From the NCBI GenBank assembly GCA_003249935.1, contig QKHT01000283.1:1-47637 (forward strand): a DNA stretch of 47,637 bases, given 5' to 3'. The DNA is from Bacteroidota bacterium. Lineage in GTDB: Bacteria; Bacteroidota; Bacteroidia; Bacteroidales; UBA5342. The notes beneath the pieces were generated by a model. It was not told the DNA's origin, did not search any database, and worked only from the letters and a program-made list of their open reading frames with translations. Position numbers and translations under genes: made by a program. Within the stretch, counting starts at the first letter, position 1; each line of letters opens with the position of its first letter. Shown here one piece after another: positions 25,123 through 33,489 of the stretch.

Positions 25123-25383
25123 ATGAATATACTATTCAAAGCACTCAACGACCCCACGCGCAGGGCGATACTCGAAATGCTACGGCAAGGCGACATGACC
25201 GCCGGCGAAATTGCCGACCGGTTCAATATGACGAAGCCCAGTATTTCGCATCATTTAACGCTATTGAAACAAGCCGATTTGGTTGTCGATCTTCGCAAGG
25301 GACAGTTTATCTACTATTCGTTAAACGCATCGGTTTTAGATGAAATAGTTACATGGTTTATGCAATTTTCAAAATCAAAATAA
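25123..25383 (+). CDS. ArsR-family autorepressor (SdpR-like)
   Basis: An 86-residue winged-helix protein. The fold is seen in FKALNDPTRRAILEMLRQGD, then AGEIADRFNMTKPSISHHL (recognition helix) and FIYYSLNASVLDEIV (wing and dimer helix). It has no metal-binding cysteines, which fits SdpR-type rather than metal-sensing ArsR. The ATG at 25123 is preferred over an upstream TTG at 25102, which lies inside the operator palindrome. It is followed after 7 nt by the SdpI-like gene, the classical arrangement in which the membrane partner titrates the repressor. Confidence 0.88.
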   Translation: MNILFKALNDPTRRAILEMLRQGDMTAGEIADRFNMTKPSISHHLTLLKQADLVVDLRKGQFIYYSLNASVLDEIVTWFMQFSKSK

Positions 25384-25390
25384 TGGTATT

Positions 25391-26254
25391 ATGACAACAA
25401 AAAACATTGGTCGCGAAATTTTAATAGCGGCAATAGCAATTGCCCCATTGATCTATTTGTTTGCAATATGGAATGCTTTACCCACCACCCTTCCAATACA
25501 TTTCGATGCCGAAGGAAATCCGAACAATTACGGCAGTCGTATGAATTTGGCATACACCCTGTTGTTTATTACTGTGGGAATTAATTTATTACTAATGCTT
25601 ATTCCGAAAATTGACCCTAAAAACAACTTTACAATATTCGATAAAACATACATTAAATTACGAATGGTATTTGCCATTCTGTTTTCAGCCATCGGTTTTA
25701 TGATAATTCTGTCGGCCAAAAACGGCAAATCGGAGGTTTCAATCACTTTCATCATGATCGCAATACTCATTTCGATGATAGGAAACTACATGGGAAAGAT
25801 TCGGGCCAATTATTTCGTAGGCATCCGAAGTCCGTGGACACTCGAAAGCGAAGTGGTTTGGCAAAAAACCCATCAGTTGGCTGGTAAATTGTGGTTTTTT
25901 TCGGGCGTAGCACTCACTATATTAATGCTCATATTGCCGATACACTTCAAATTCCCGGTGTTTATTTCAACCATTGTGGTAATTAGTCTGGTGCCGTATT
26001 TTTATTCGTACAAAATTTTCAGCGACATCAAAAAAGAGGGAAATCGTTCCCAATCGCCGGAAACCGGTTCAACCAAAACTTACATTGATGTTTGGAGAGG
26101 CCCATTTTATGTGAATAAAAACGATCCAAGAATTGTAGTTCCAAAACTAAATCCATCCATGGGATTTACCCTAAACTTTGGCAACCCGTATACATGGCTG
26201 ATTATGTCGGCTTTGGTCATGTTTTTCGTGTTTATTTCGCGAATAGCGCGGTAA
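25391..26254 (+). CDS. SdpI-like membrane protein with DUF1648 and C-terminal DUF5808
   Basis: The 287-residue protein has about six to seven membrane segments. The N-terminal DUF1648 motif LPTTLPIHFDAEGNPNNYGS is present, then the SdpI signature GIRSPWTLESEVVWQKTHQL. The C-terminus (YVNKNDPRIVVPKLNPSMGF, then TLNFGNPYTW) matches DUF5808. SdpI family members confer immunity or sense signals at the membrane. Here it probably controls the ArsR-type repressor encoded 7 nt upstream. No toxin gene is adjacent, so an immunity role is not supported directly. Confidence 0.82.
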   Translation: MTTKNIGREILIAAIAIAPLIYLFAIWNALPTTLPIHFDAEGNPNNYGSRMNLAYTLLFITVGINLLLMLIPKIDPKNNFTIFDKTYIKLRMVFAILFSAIGFMIILSAKNGKSEVSITFIMIAILISMIGNYMGKIRANYFVGIRSPWTLESEVVWQKTHQLAGKLWFFSGVALTILMLILPIHFKFPVFISTIVVISLVPYFYSYKIFSDIKKEGNRSQSPETGSTKTYIDVWRGPFYVNKNDPRIVVPKLNPSMGFTLNFGNPYTWLIMSALVMFFVFISRIAR

Positions 26255-26386
26255 AAAATGAATATAAAGCAGGCAACAATAGCATAATGGCATGATGGAT
26301 TTAGAAATATTTTGCATGAGTTTTGGGCTGCAACACAAATCTCGTAACGAATAAAACAAACGGCTATCGATTCACAAAAATTCATC

Positions 26387-26394
26387 TATTTTTG
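26387..26394 (+). promoter_or_regulatory. Predicted -7 element for the NlpC/P60 gene
   Basis: TATTTTTG matches TAnnTTTG and lies 22 nt before the ATG at 26417. No -33 element was found at the right spacing. Confidence 0.4.
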
Positions 26395-26416
26395 TAACCC
26401 GATATTATTTTACTGA

Positions 26417-27589
26417 ATGAAGAACATAATGATCATAATCCGGCTTTATTTGCTGATGTTTATCGGCAGTACAACAGCCAATGCTCAGCAAGTAGTATAT
26501 AAACCACTACTCGAAAAGCTAACGATTTTACAAAAAAGGATTGTGCCCGATAAGCGTGTGGCAATACTCGAATTCGAGATAAAAGATACACTGAAACCTG
26601 TGGTTGTAATTTCGGGTCGAACCAATGTACCCGAAGGCAAGCAGCAAATCGTTGAACTTTTAAATAAGCACAAAATTGCCTTTGTCGATTCAATAAGGCT
26701 TTTGCCTGAACCGATATTGGGCGATAAATTATGGGCATTGGCTGCACTTTCGGTATCGAATCTGCGAGCCAAACCCGACGATGCATCGGAACTATTGTCG
26801 CAAACCCCTATGGGCACACCATTAAAAGTATTGGACCGAACCGAAAAATGGTTTTTGGTTCAAACACCCGAATACTATATCGGGTGGATGGATGCTGCCG
26901 GATTACAAACTCTTACCACCACCGATTTGGATAACTGGAAAAAATCGAACCGTTGGCTTTATAACCGCATGACAGGTTATGCACGTAAAAATCCGGACAA
27001 AACGAGCGAAATAGTAACCGATCTGGTTCTCGATAATCTATTTGAAGTAATATCCGAAACCAGAACCTTTTTAAACATAAAACTGCCCGATGGCCGGATA
27101 GGATTTGTAGAAAAAAAAGCGTGCATACCATTCGGACAGTGGTGCGACCAACAACCCGATATAAAAGCCCTATTGAATATTGCCCGTCAAATGATGGGTT
27201 CGCCATATCTTTGGGGTGGAGCATCGTCGAAAGCCGCCGATTGCTCGGGTTTTGCGAAATTGGCCTATTATTCGCAAGGTATTATACTGGCACGCGATGC
27301 ATCGCAACAGGCACGTTATGGCGAGGCCATCGATTTCAATAATATGGCAAACCTTCAGCCCGGCGACCTGCTCTTTTTCGGAAAGTCGGCCGAGCGTATT
27401 ACACACGTAGGCATGTACATTGCAAATGGCGATTTTATACATGCCTCGGGCCGCGTGCACATCAGCAGCATCGACCCTCACGATCCCAAATACAATCCCG
27501 AACGACATCTGGTGTCGGCGCGACGCATTATTTCGGCAGTAAATACGCCGGGAATTGAATTGGCTAAAAACCATCCATGGTATAAATAA
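26417..27589 (+). CDS. NlpC/P60 murein peptidase, YkfC-like (gamma-D-Glu-diamino acid endopeptidase)
   Basis: A 390-residue exported enzyme with a signal peptide (IIIRLYLLMFIGSTTANAQ). Two SH3-like domains lie at about 115-160 (LSVSNLRAKPDDASELLSQT) and about 175-250. The NlpC/P60 domain holds the catalytic set C276 in A-A-D-C-S-G-F, H330 in ITHVGMYI and H342 in DFIHASG. Family enzymes cut the gamma-D-Glu to L-Lys/mDAP bond in murein peptides. The next gene is a dipeptide epimerase, which acts on the resulting L-Ala-D-Glu; this pairing supports the YkfC assignment. Confidence 0.9.
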   Translation: MKNIMIIIRLYLLMFIGSTTANAQQVVYKPLLEKLTILQKRIVPDKRVAILEFEIKDTLKPVVVISGRTNVPEGKQQIVELLNKHKIAFVDSIRLLPEPILGDKLWALAALSVSNLRAKPDDASELLSQTPMGTPLKVLDRTEKWFLVQTPEYYIGWMDAAGLQTLTTTDLDNWKKSNRWLYNRMTGYARKNPDKTSEIVTDLVLDNLFEVISETRTFLNIKLPDGRIGFVEKKACIPFGQWCDQQPDIKALLNIARQMMGSPYLWGGASSKAADCSGFAKLAYYSQGIILARDASQQARYGEAIDFNNMANLQPGDLLFFGKSAERITHVGMYIANGDFIHASGRVHISSIDPHDPKYNPERHLVSARRIISAVNTPGIELAKNHPWYK

Positions 27590-27706
27590 CCTGTTTTTGG
27601 GTTGAACCGGAAATAGAAAAGATAATGCATACAAGCACTACGGCCAATTGTAGCGCGTTGAATTATATATAATTGCTTATTTTATTTTCACTAAAAATTT
27701 AGCACA

Positions 27707-28855
27707 ATGGCATTGAACCGACGTAGTTTTATCAGATATTCGAGCCTTGCGGCAGTTGCCGGCGTGGCCGGCACCCATCACGTGTTTGGCTCAACCAAAA
27801 TAAGACCGACTAAAGGCAATGGTAAAGGTTTATCACTCAGTTTTGTACCTTACGAACTGCAACTCAATCACGTATTTACACTGGCCAACAGCTCGCGCAA
27901 AACAACGCCCGACGTACTTACCCGATTGGAGATAGATGGCGTGGCGGGTTACGGCGAAGCATCCATGCCGCCATATCTGGGCGAAAGCATCGAGTCGGTG
28001 ACACGCTTTTTGTCCATGCTCGATCTTAGCCGGTTTAGCGATCCGTTTCAAATGGACGATATACTGCAATATGTCGATTCGGTAATGCCGGGAAACACCG
28101 CAGCGAAAGCTTCGGTAGATATTGCACTGCACGATTTAGTCGGTAAACTTTTAAACCAACCATGGTACAAAATATGGGGATACAATGCAGCCAATACCCC
28201 GAATACTTCGTTTACTATTGGCATCGACACGCCGGAGGTGGTTCGGCTAAAAGTAGCCGAAGCCGCACCTTACAAAATTCTAAAAGTAAAACTTGGCATG
28301 AACACCGATCGCGAAATGATAGAAACCATTCGTTCGGTAACCGACAAACCATTGTGTGTAGATGTAAACCAGGGTTGGACCGACCGGGTAAAAGCATTGG
28401 AAACCATCCATTGGTTAAAAGAAAATGGTGTAGTGTTCGTAGAGCAACCCATGCCAAAAGCCGCCATCGACGACATGGCATGGCTTACACAACACAGTCC
28501 GTTGCCCACCATTGCCGACGAAGCCTTGCAACGCTTACCCGATGTAATAAAGGCACATGGCGTATATAGCGGCATAAATATAAAACTGATGAAATGTACC
28601 GGCATGCGCGAAGCGCACGAGATGCTGACATTGGCCCAATCGCTCGACATGAAAATTATGATAGGTTGCATGACCGAAACCTCGTGTGCCGTTTCGGCAG
28701 CAGCCCAATTGGCTCCTAAAGCCGACTGGGCCGATTTGGATGGCAATTTGCTTATTGCCAACAACCCCTACACCGGCATGCAGGTGGTCGATGGCAAAGT
28801 GACACTCATCGACCAACCCGGCATTGGACTTAATGTAATGAAGAACGTATTTTAA
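27707..28855 (+). CDS. Enolase-superfamily dipeptide epimerase, YkfB-like (L-Ala-D/L-Glu)
   Basis: A 382-residue protein of the mandelate-racemase/muconate-lactonising type. Catalytic-barrel features: KILKVKLGMNTD (K-x-K acid/base), metal ligands in CVDVNQGW, VEQPM and IADEAL, and the second-site lysine region INIKLMKCTGM. It has an N-terminal twin-arginine-like leader (MALNRRSFIRYSSLAAVAGV), unusual for this cytoplasmic family and suggesting export to the periplasm, where the NlpC/P60 product would arise. It follows that gene after 117 bp and precedes the lipoprotein gene by 21 bp. Export is an inference from the leader. Confidence 0.88.
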   Translation: MALNRRSFIRYSSLAAVAGVAGTHHVFGSTKIRPTKGNGKGLSLSFVPYELQLNHVFTLANSSRKTTPDVLTRLEIDGVAGYGEASMPPYLGESIESVTRFLSMLDLSRFSDPFQMDDILQYVDSVMPGNTAAKASVDIALHDLVGKLLNQPWYKIWGYNAANTPNTSFTIGIDTPEVVRLKVAEAAPYKILKVKLGMNTDREMIETIRSVTDKPLCVDVNQGWTDRVKALETIHWLKENGVVFVEQPMPKAAIDDMAWLTQHSPLPTIADEALQRLPDVIKAHGVYSGINIKLMKCTGMREAHEMLTLAQSLDMKIMIGCMTETSCAVSAAAQLAPKADWADLDGNLLIANNPYTGMQVVDGKVTLIDQPGIGLNVMKNVF

Positions 28856-28876
28856 CCCGGACAAAAAAATAAAAAA

Positions 28877-30745
28877 ATGAACCCAATAAGGCATAATTCA
28901 GCCATGGCAACATTGTTTCTGCCACTTGCCATAATAGTTATCGTATCATGTGGGAATAAGCAGTCCGGCAACAAACTTGAAGCCATTAAAAGCGGGATTG
29001 AATCGGTAATCGCATTGCACGAACCCGACGACTACCAACCAGCCTGTACGTTATTGGTTCTGCCCAAAAATCCCGTACCCGGCCAGCCGTTTCGGATAGT
29101 GTCCACCGGTGGTTCAAACCTAAAAAGAGCCAAAATAACGGTTTCAGGAAGCCCGGGCGAAGTGAGTCAAACAGGTACCGAATTGCCCATGTGGCGCATC
29201 GACCGATTTTCGGGCCTATCCCAAGGGAGCTACCATGCCGCAATGGTTATGGATGGCAAAGAGGTATGTAAACTTACGTTCGAAATAGCACCACAAAAAC
29301 CAATATCGGCCCAAGGCACTATCTGGAAAACCACACAAGGGTGGACTGCCGAGACAGAAATCCTCTACTCGGCATGGATTAATGCACTTTTTGGAAGTAG
29401 CGACGAACAAACATCGTGGCCGGCCCTGCATGCAGTGACACAGAATGCCGAACTTAACTTTTTACACAACTACTTGTCGTTTGGCGAGGATAATGCCGAT
29501 AGCAAAACCCATGTATTAATGGAACCCGACTGTGCCGACAATCCTTTTTTTCTGAGAGCTTATTTTGCATGGAAACTCGGACTACCGTTTGGCTATCACG
29601 TGTGCGACAGAGGTTATGTTGGTAAAAGTCCTTCCACCGGCCAATGGGTTACCAACGCCGCACCTTCGTCGCGCGGCAATACGGTTCAGGCCTTTAACAG
29701 CTTTATTCGCAATATTATGAACGGGGTTCATTCCGGAACCGCCCGCGCGGCACTCGACAATAACAATGCCGATTACTATCCGGTAGCCCTCGACCGCAGC
29801 GCATTACGTCCCGGTACCGTATACGCCGATCCATACGGTCACACACTCATATTAACAAGCTGGAAAGCCCAAACTAAAAATCAGCCCGGCATCTTACTCT
29901 CCACTGATGCCCAACCCGACAAAACCATAGCAATCAAACGATTTTGGAAAGGTAACTTTCTGTTTAACACCAACGAAGTTGTGGGTGAACCGGGGTTTAA
30001 AGCATTCAGACCGATTGCTTTTGAAAATGGCAAACTAAGGCTGATGAAAAACGAGGAAATCACCGCAGAAAAAGGCTTTGCACCTTTTTCAATGCAGCAG
30101 CGTAAAATGGAAAGCGAGGCATTTTATCGTATTATGGAGCGCAATATTAATCCAAAACCATTGGATGCAGAAGCAGCTCTGCTCGACCTGATAAAGGCGT
30201 TACACGAGCAGCTTTTGGTTCGGGTAAAATCGGTTGAAACCGGCGAAAACTACCTGAAAGCACACCCCGGCACCATTGTACCCATGCCTGGCAGTGCCAA
30301 TGGTATCTTTCAGGCTGGCGGCCAGTGGGAAGATTTTTCGACCCCCAACCGCGACCTGAGGCTGCTTATTGCGATGGATGCCGTTATGGATTTTCCGGGA
30401 AAAGTAGCAGGTTCGCCCAAAGATTATAAGGGCACAAGCGGCAGTACCCCGGATGAGATAATGAAAAAGTTGCAAAACATCCTCAACGAAAAGGCCAACG
30501 AACTTTCCATTAGTTACATCCGTACCGACGGTTCAACCCAAAAATTAACGATGGCCGAACTATTGCAAAGAAAAGAAGCACTTGAAATGGGATATAACCC
30601 CAACGATGGCCCCGAAATTCGTTGGGGAGCTCCGGAAAACAGTGCCGAGCACAATACCTGTAAACGGCAAGCTCCGGCAAACCAAAAGGCGACAATGCAA
30701 AAGGTGCGTAAATGGTTCAACCAAAGGTTACACCCCCCAACATAA
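28877..30745 (+). CDS. Unknown lipoprotein of the murein-recycling group, possible cysteine-hydrolase core
   Basis: The 622-residue protein begins with a lipoprotein-type signal ending in VIVSCGNK (lipobox Cys). I do not recognise a named family. The segment EP-D-C219-A-D-N-P-F-F-L-R-A-Y-F-A-W resembles the active-site helix of transglutaminase/papain-like enzymes. Downstream VYADPYGH322TLIL could supply the histidine, with D318 close by. A third residue is not assigned. It follows the epimerase by 21 bp, so it is probably co-transcribed and acts in the periplasm on wall peptides or related substrates. The gene abuts the convergent L,D-transpeptidase with no spacer and no terminator seen. Confidence in the gene is high, in the enzyme fold low. 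Confidence 0.7.
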   Translation: MNPIRHNSAMATLFLPLAIIVIVSCGNKQSGNKLEAIKSGIESVIALHEPDDYQPACTLLVLPKNPVPGQPFRIVSTGGSNLKRAKITVSGSPGEVSQTGTELPMWRIDRFSGLSQGSYHAAMVMDGKEVCKLTFEIAPQKPISAQGTIWKTTQGWTAETEILYSAWINALFGSSDEQTSWPALHAVTQNAELNFLHNYLSFGEDNADSKTHVLMEPDCADNPFFLRAYFAWKLGLPFGYHVCDRGYVGKSPSTGQWVTNAAPSSRGNTVQAFNSFIRNIMNGVHSGTARAALDNNNADYYPVALDRSALRPGTVYADPYGHTLILTSWKAQTKNQPGILLSTDAQPDKTIAIKRFWKGNFLFNTNEVVGEPGFKAFRPIAFENGKLRLMKNEEITAEKGFAPFSMQQRKMESEAFYRIMERNINPKPLDAEAALLDLIKALHEQLLVRVKSVETGENYLKAHPGTIVPMPGSANGIFQAGGQWEDFSTPNRDLRLLIAMDAVMDFPGKVAGSPKDYKGTSGSTPDEIMKKLQNILNEKANELSISYIRTDGSTQKLTMAELLQRKEALEMGYNPNDGPEIRWGAPENSAEHNTCKRQAPANQKATMQKVRKWFNQRLHPPT

Positions 30746-31492
30746 TTAATTAATCCGGTGCGAACCATCGGGCATGAACCGTACCATCGGAGGGAAATGG
30801 TGCTGCTCGAAAAAATCGTAACTCTCTTTAAGACTCGCCCAAAGGCCCATTTCGTCTTTATACTTCTGATAGCGGGTGGTGAGCCGTTTGTATTCGGTGT
30901 CGGTAAGGCGCGACGGATAAATTGTCATGCTGATTTCGTGTTGGCCGCTGTTGTATGCCTCCACACAATAGATGTACAACTCCTTGATATAATCGTTGGT
31001 TACAGCAATACAGCCCGACGATTCGCAACCGCCGTGCATGTATATCAGATTGCCAAGCTTTCCCCGCACACCTTTAATGCTATCCGAAGCATTAGGGTAG
31101 TTAATTTTTAAGGAAAGGTAGTATTTACTAAACGGGTTCAGTTCCGAAATATGGTAAAAACCTTCGGGCACCTGCAAATCGCGACTGCGACGTTTAGGCC
31201 CGATTTCGCCCGATATTTCGCAAATGGGCAAAGTGCGAACCAGCTTATAAGCAGAGTCGGAGATGTTTTTACCCCAAACTTCCACTTTTTTTTCGGTTTT
31301 GAACGCACGCAGATAAATATTAAGACTATCGCGAAGCAAACCAGCGGTATTCAGCGACTTTTCTACCGTTTTACCTTTGTCGGCATACGCTTCGCGCACG
31401 CGGGTATACCGTATTTGTTTTGATCGAACAGAATCGGTGGTAACCCCGGCTGTAAATACACACAGCAAAATTAATAGTGAAATAATTCTCAT
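30746..31492 (-). CDS. L,D-transpeptidase (YkuD/YafK type)
   Basis: A 248-residue exported protein (signal MRIISLLILLCVFTAGV). The YkuD catalytic motif is complete: H153-G-G-C156-E-S-S-G-C161, where C161 is the nucleophile; the surrounding order is YafK-like. The start at 31492 is preferred because an upstream ATG at 31567 would add 25 residues lying over the predicted promoter at 31516-31523. Such enzymes cross-link or cleave murein or attach proteins to it. It is convergent with the murein-recycling group, which it may complement, but is transcribed separately. Confidence 0.9.
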   Translation of the reverse strand: MRIISLLILLCVFTAGVTTDSVRSKQIRYTRVREAYADKGKTVEKSLNTAGLLRDSLNIYLRAFKTEKKVEVWGKNISDSAYKLVRTLPICEISGEIGPKRRSRDLQVPEGFYHISELNPFSKYYLSLKINYPNASDSIKGVRGKLGNLIYMHGGCESSGCIAVTNDYIKELYIYCVEAYNSGQHEISMTIYPSRLTDTEYKRLTTRYQKYKDEMGLWASLKESYDFFEQHHFPPMVRFMPDGSHRIN

Positions 31493-31515
31493 AAATAGTC
31501 CCAAAAAACACGGCG

Positions 31516-31523
31516 CAAAAGTA
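31516..31523 (-). promoter_or_regulatory. Predicted -7 element for the L,D-transpeptidase gene
   Basis: The minus strand reads TACTTTTG, matching TAnnTTTG, 23 nt before the ATG at 31492. It supports the shorter start. No -33 element was found at 19-21 nt. Confidence 0.4.
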
Positions 31524-31721
31524 GCAAAAATAAGGACAAAAGAAAGAAGTGCGATATAGAATAGCAAACAGTACGAAGTAACGAATAATATTTGGGATTC
31601 GAAAAAACAAATAGACGTTGATTATACCATTAAAATGCGGCAAATGGCATTCTTTTTCTTCATTAATGAGCAATTATTTCATTTAATTGTATATTTTAGC
31701 ACTCAAATATAATAATACTCC

Positions 31722-33355
31722 ATGCTCATTTACAAGCACTTAAAATACCATTTAATTCTTGCGATACTTACTATCTCGAATATCAATTTTGTAGCGCAAC
31801 AGACCAATTCGAAGATTGACTCGACAGATTACTATTTTAAATTATTAAAATCGGCTAACGAGAATTCAATTATCAATCCGGATCTAAGCATCGCAAAATT
31901 CAAAAGAGCCTATAGCTACTACCAAAATATACAGGACACGACAAAACAACTTTGGGCACTAATTAGCTTATCTGTAGTAGAAAAAAACACAGGACGTTAC
32001 AGTGATTCATTCGACCACCTGTGGGAATCATTACTTTTGTGCAGAAATTCTCAGAAACCACTGAATTATATAAAAATAAATCGCGGACTCGGGGAACTTT
32101 ACGAAATTTATAACAAAACTGATCAAGCCTTAAAGTACACCTTAACTGCCTTACAACTTTCGAAACAACTGAACCGCGATAGTGCAATATATTTTGCATT
32201 GGTTACAACGGGTTATTTTAACACCGCGACACTTTACCGAAAAGCAGGAAAGTACGATTTGGCATTGGCGTATATCGACTCTTGTAACATTTTTGCAAAA
32301 GAATACGACAAAACTTTGTTTGGGCGGCTTTACCTAATGACAGAAAAAGGTTACATTTACTTGAATCAGGGGCGTATTGCCGAAGCCGAAGCTATTTTCA
32401 ACAAACTCGAACCTCAGTACCAAACCAAAGACAAACAACATCTTGCCGTTTTTTATTCATTTGCAGGTGAATTGTTTGCAATAAAAAACAATACAGAAAA
32501 GGCTATATATTATTACAAAAAATCGCTCGAAGCCATCGATTCGGTAAATACCAGTACCGACATAAAGCCCGAAATATTGTTAAGGCTTTCGCAACTTTAC
32601 GAAAAACAAAAAAATTATCCCAATGCCTATGCGTATCTTCTGCAATCAAAAACAATTTCAGATGCACTATTTAATGCTAAAAGCGGAAGCAATAACGAAT
32701 TATTCGAAATTAAAAATAAGTATATTGAAACGATTCGTACAAAGGATGAATACATTAAGACACTACCGCACTGATCGAACATAAAAATCAAATAGCAATT
32801 CGATTAAAAATTATAACAACATCTATTATTATCGTCCTTTTTTTAATAGGTTTTACTATTCGCATGCAACAGAAAGTAAAACAACTTAATTACGACAAGC
32901 AGGCAGCACAACTACAATTACAACTGCAAAAGGAAAAAAACGATGCCATCATGGAGGTTAAAAGCAAAGAACTTACATCCTATGCCCTTCAGCTCATTGA
33001 TAAGGATCAGGCCATAAATGAAATGATGGAAATGCTTAAAAGTGAAGCCCCTGTTTCGCATAAAACCATGAGAAACAAAATAAACAAAAACAGTAAAAAC
33101 CTTTGGGATGAGTTCAATATGCGGTTTATGGAGGTTAACTCAAAATTTTACGAAAACCTGCGCGAAAAACATCCCGATTTAACCCCCACCGAACAAAAAC
33201 ACTGCGCATTAATCAAGCTCAATTTCGACAGCAAAGAGATGGCGCACCTTCTCAACATTTCGCACAATAGCGTGCATATATCCCGATACCGAATCCGAAA
33301 AAAAATGAAATTATCGCGCGAAGATAGCTTGAGCAACTACATTGCCGATTTATAA
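31722..33355 (+). pseudogene. TPR membrane regulator with C-terminal helix-turn-helix, broken by a one-base frameshift
   Basis: Two ORFs in different frames are parts of one gene. The first (31722-32774) gives a signal region and TPR repeats (EKAIYYYKKSLEAIDSVNTS), ending KDEYIKTLPH. The second (readable from 32759 to 33355) continues TALIEHKNQIAIRLKIITTS, with a membrane helix IIIVLFLIGFTI, a coiled coil and a LuxR-type helix-turn-helix (LTPTEQKHCALIKL, LLNISHNSVHISRYRIRKKM). The join KTL/TALIEHK needs a net +1 or -1 change within about 32759-32774. Family length and domain order are as in intact Bacteroidota TPR-HTH proteins. It may be a real pseudogene, a sequence error, or rarely a recoded gene. 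Confidence 0.8.
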
Positions 33356-33435
33356 ATGAACCTGAGCCAAACGGTTCAATTATTTAAACAATGCAACAAT
33401 ATTGAGCACAGCCATAGGCCGGTTCAGCCAAAATA

Positions 33436-33467
33436 AAAACCCTGCCGGCTATGGCCAACAGGGTTTT
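33436..33467. terminator. Bidirectional terminator between the TPR-HTH and OtsA-OtsB genes
   Basis: AAAACCCTG (33436-33444) pairs with CAGGGTTTT (33459-33467). It is flanked by inverted CCGGTTCA (about 33420) and TGAACCGG (about 33483) words of the dispersed-motif family. Confidence 0.8.
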
Positions 33468-33489
33468 ATCATTTTTTGGATTGAACCGG

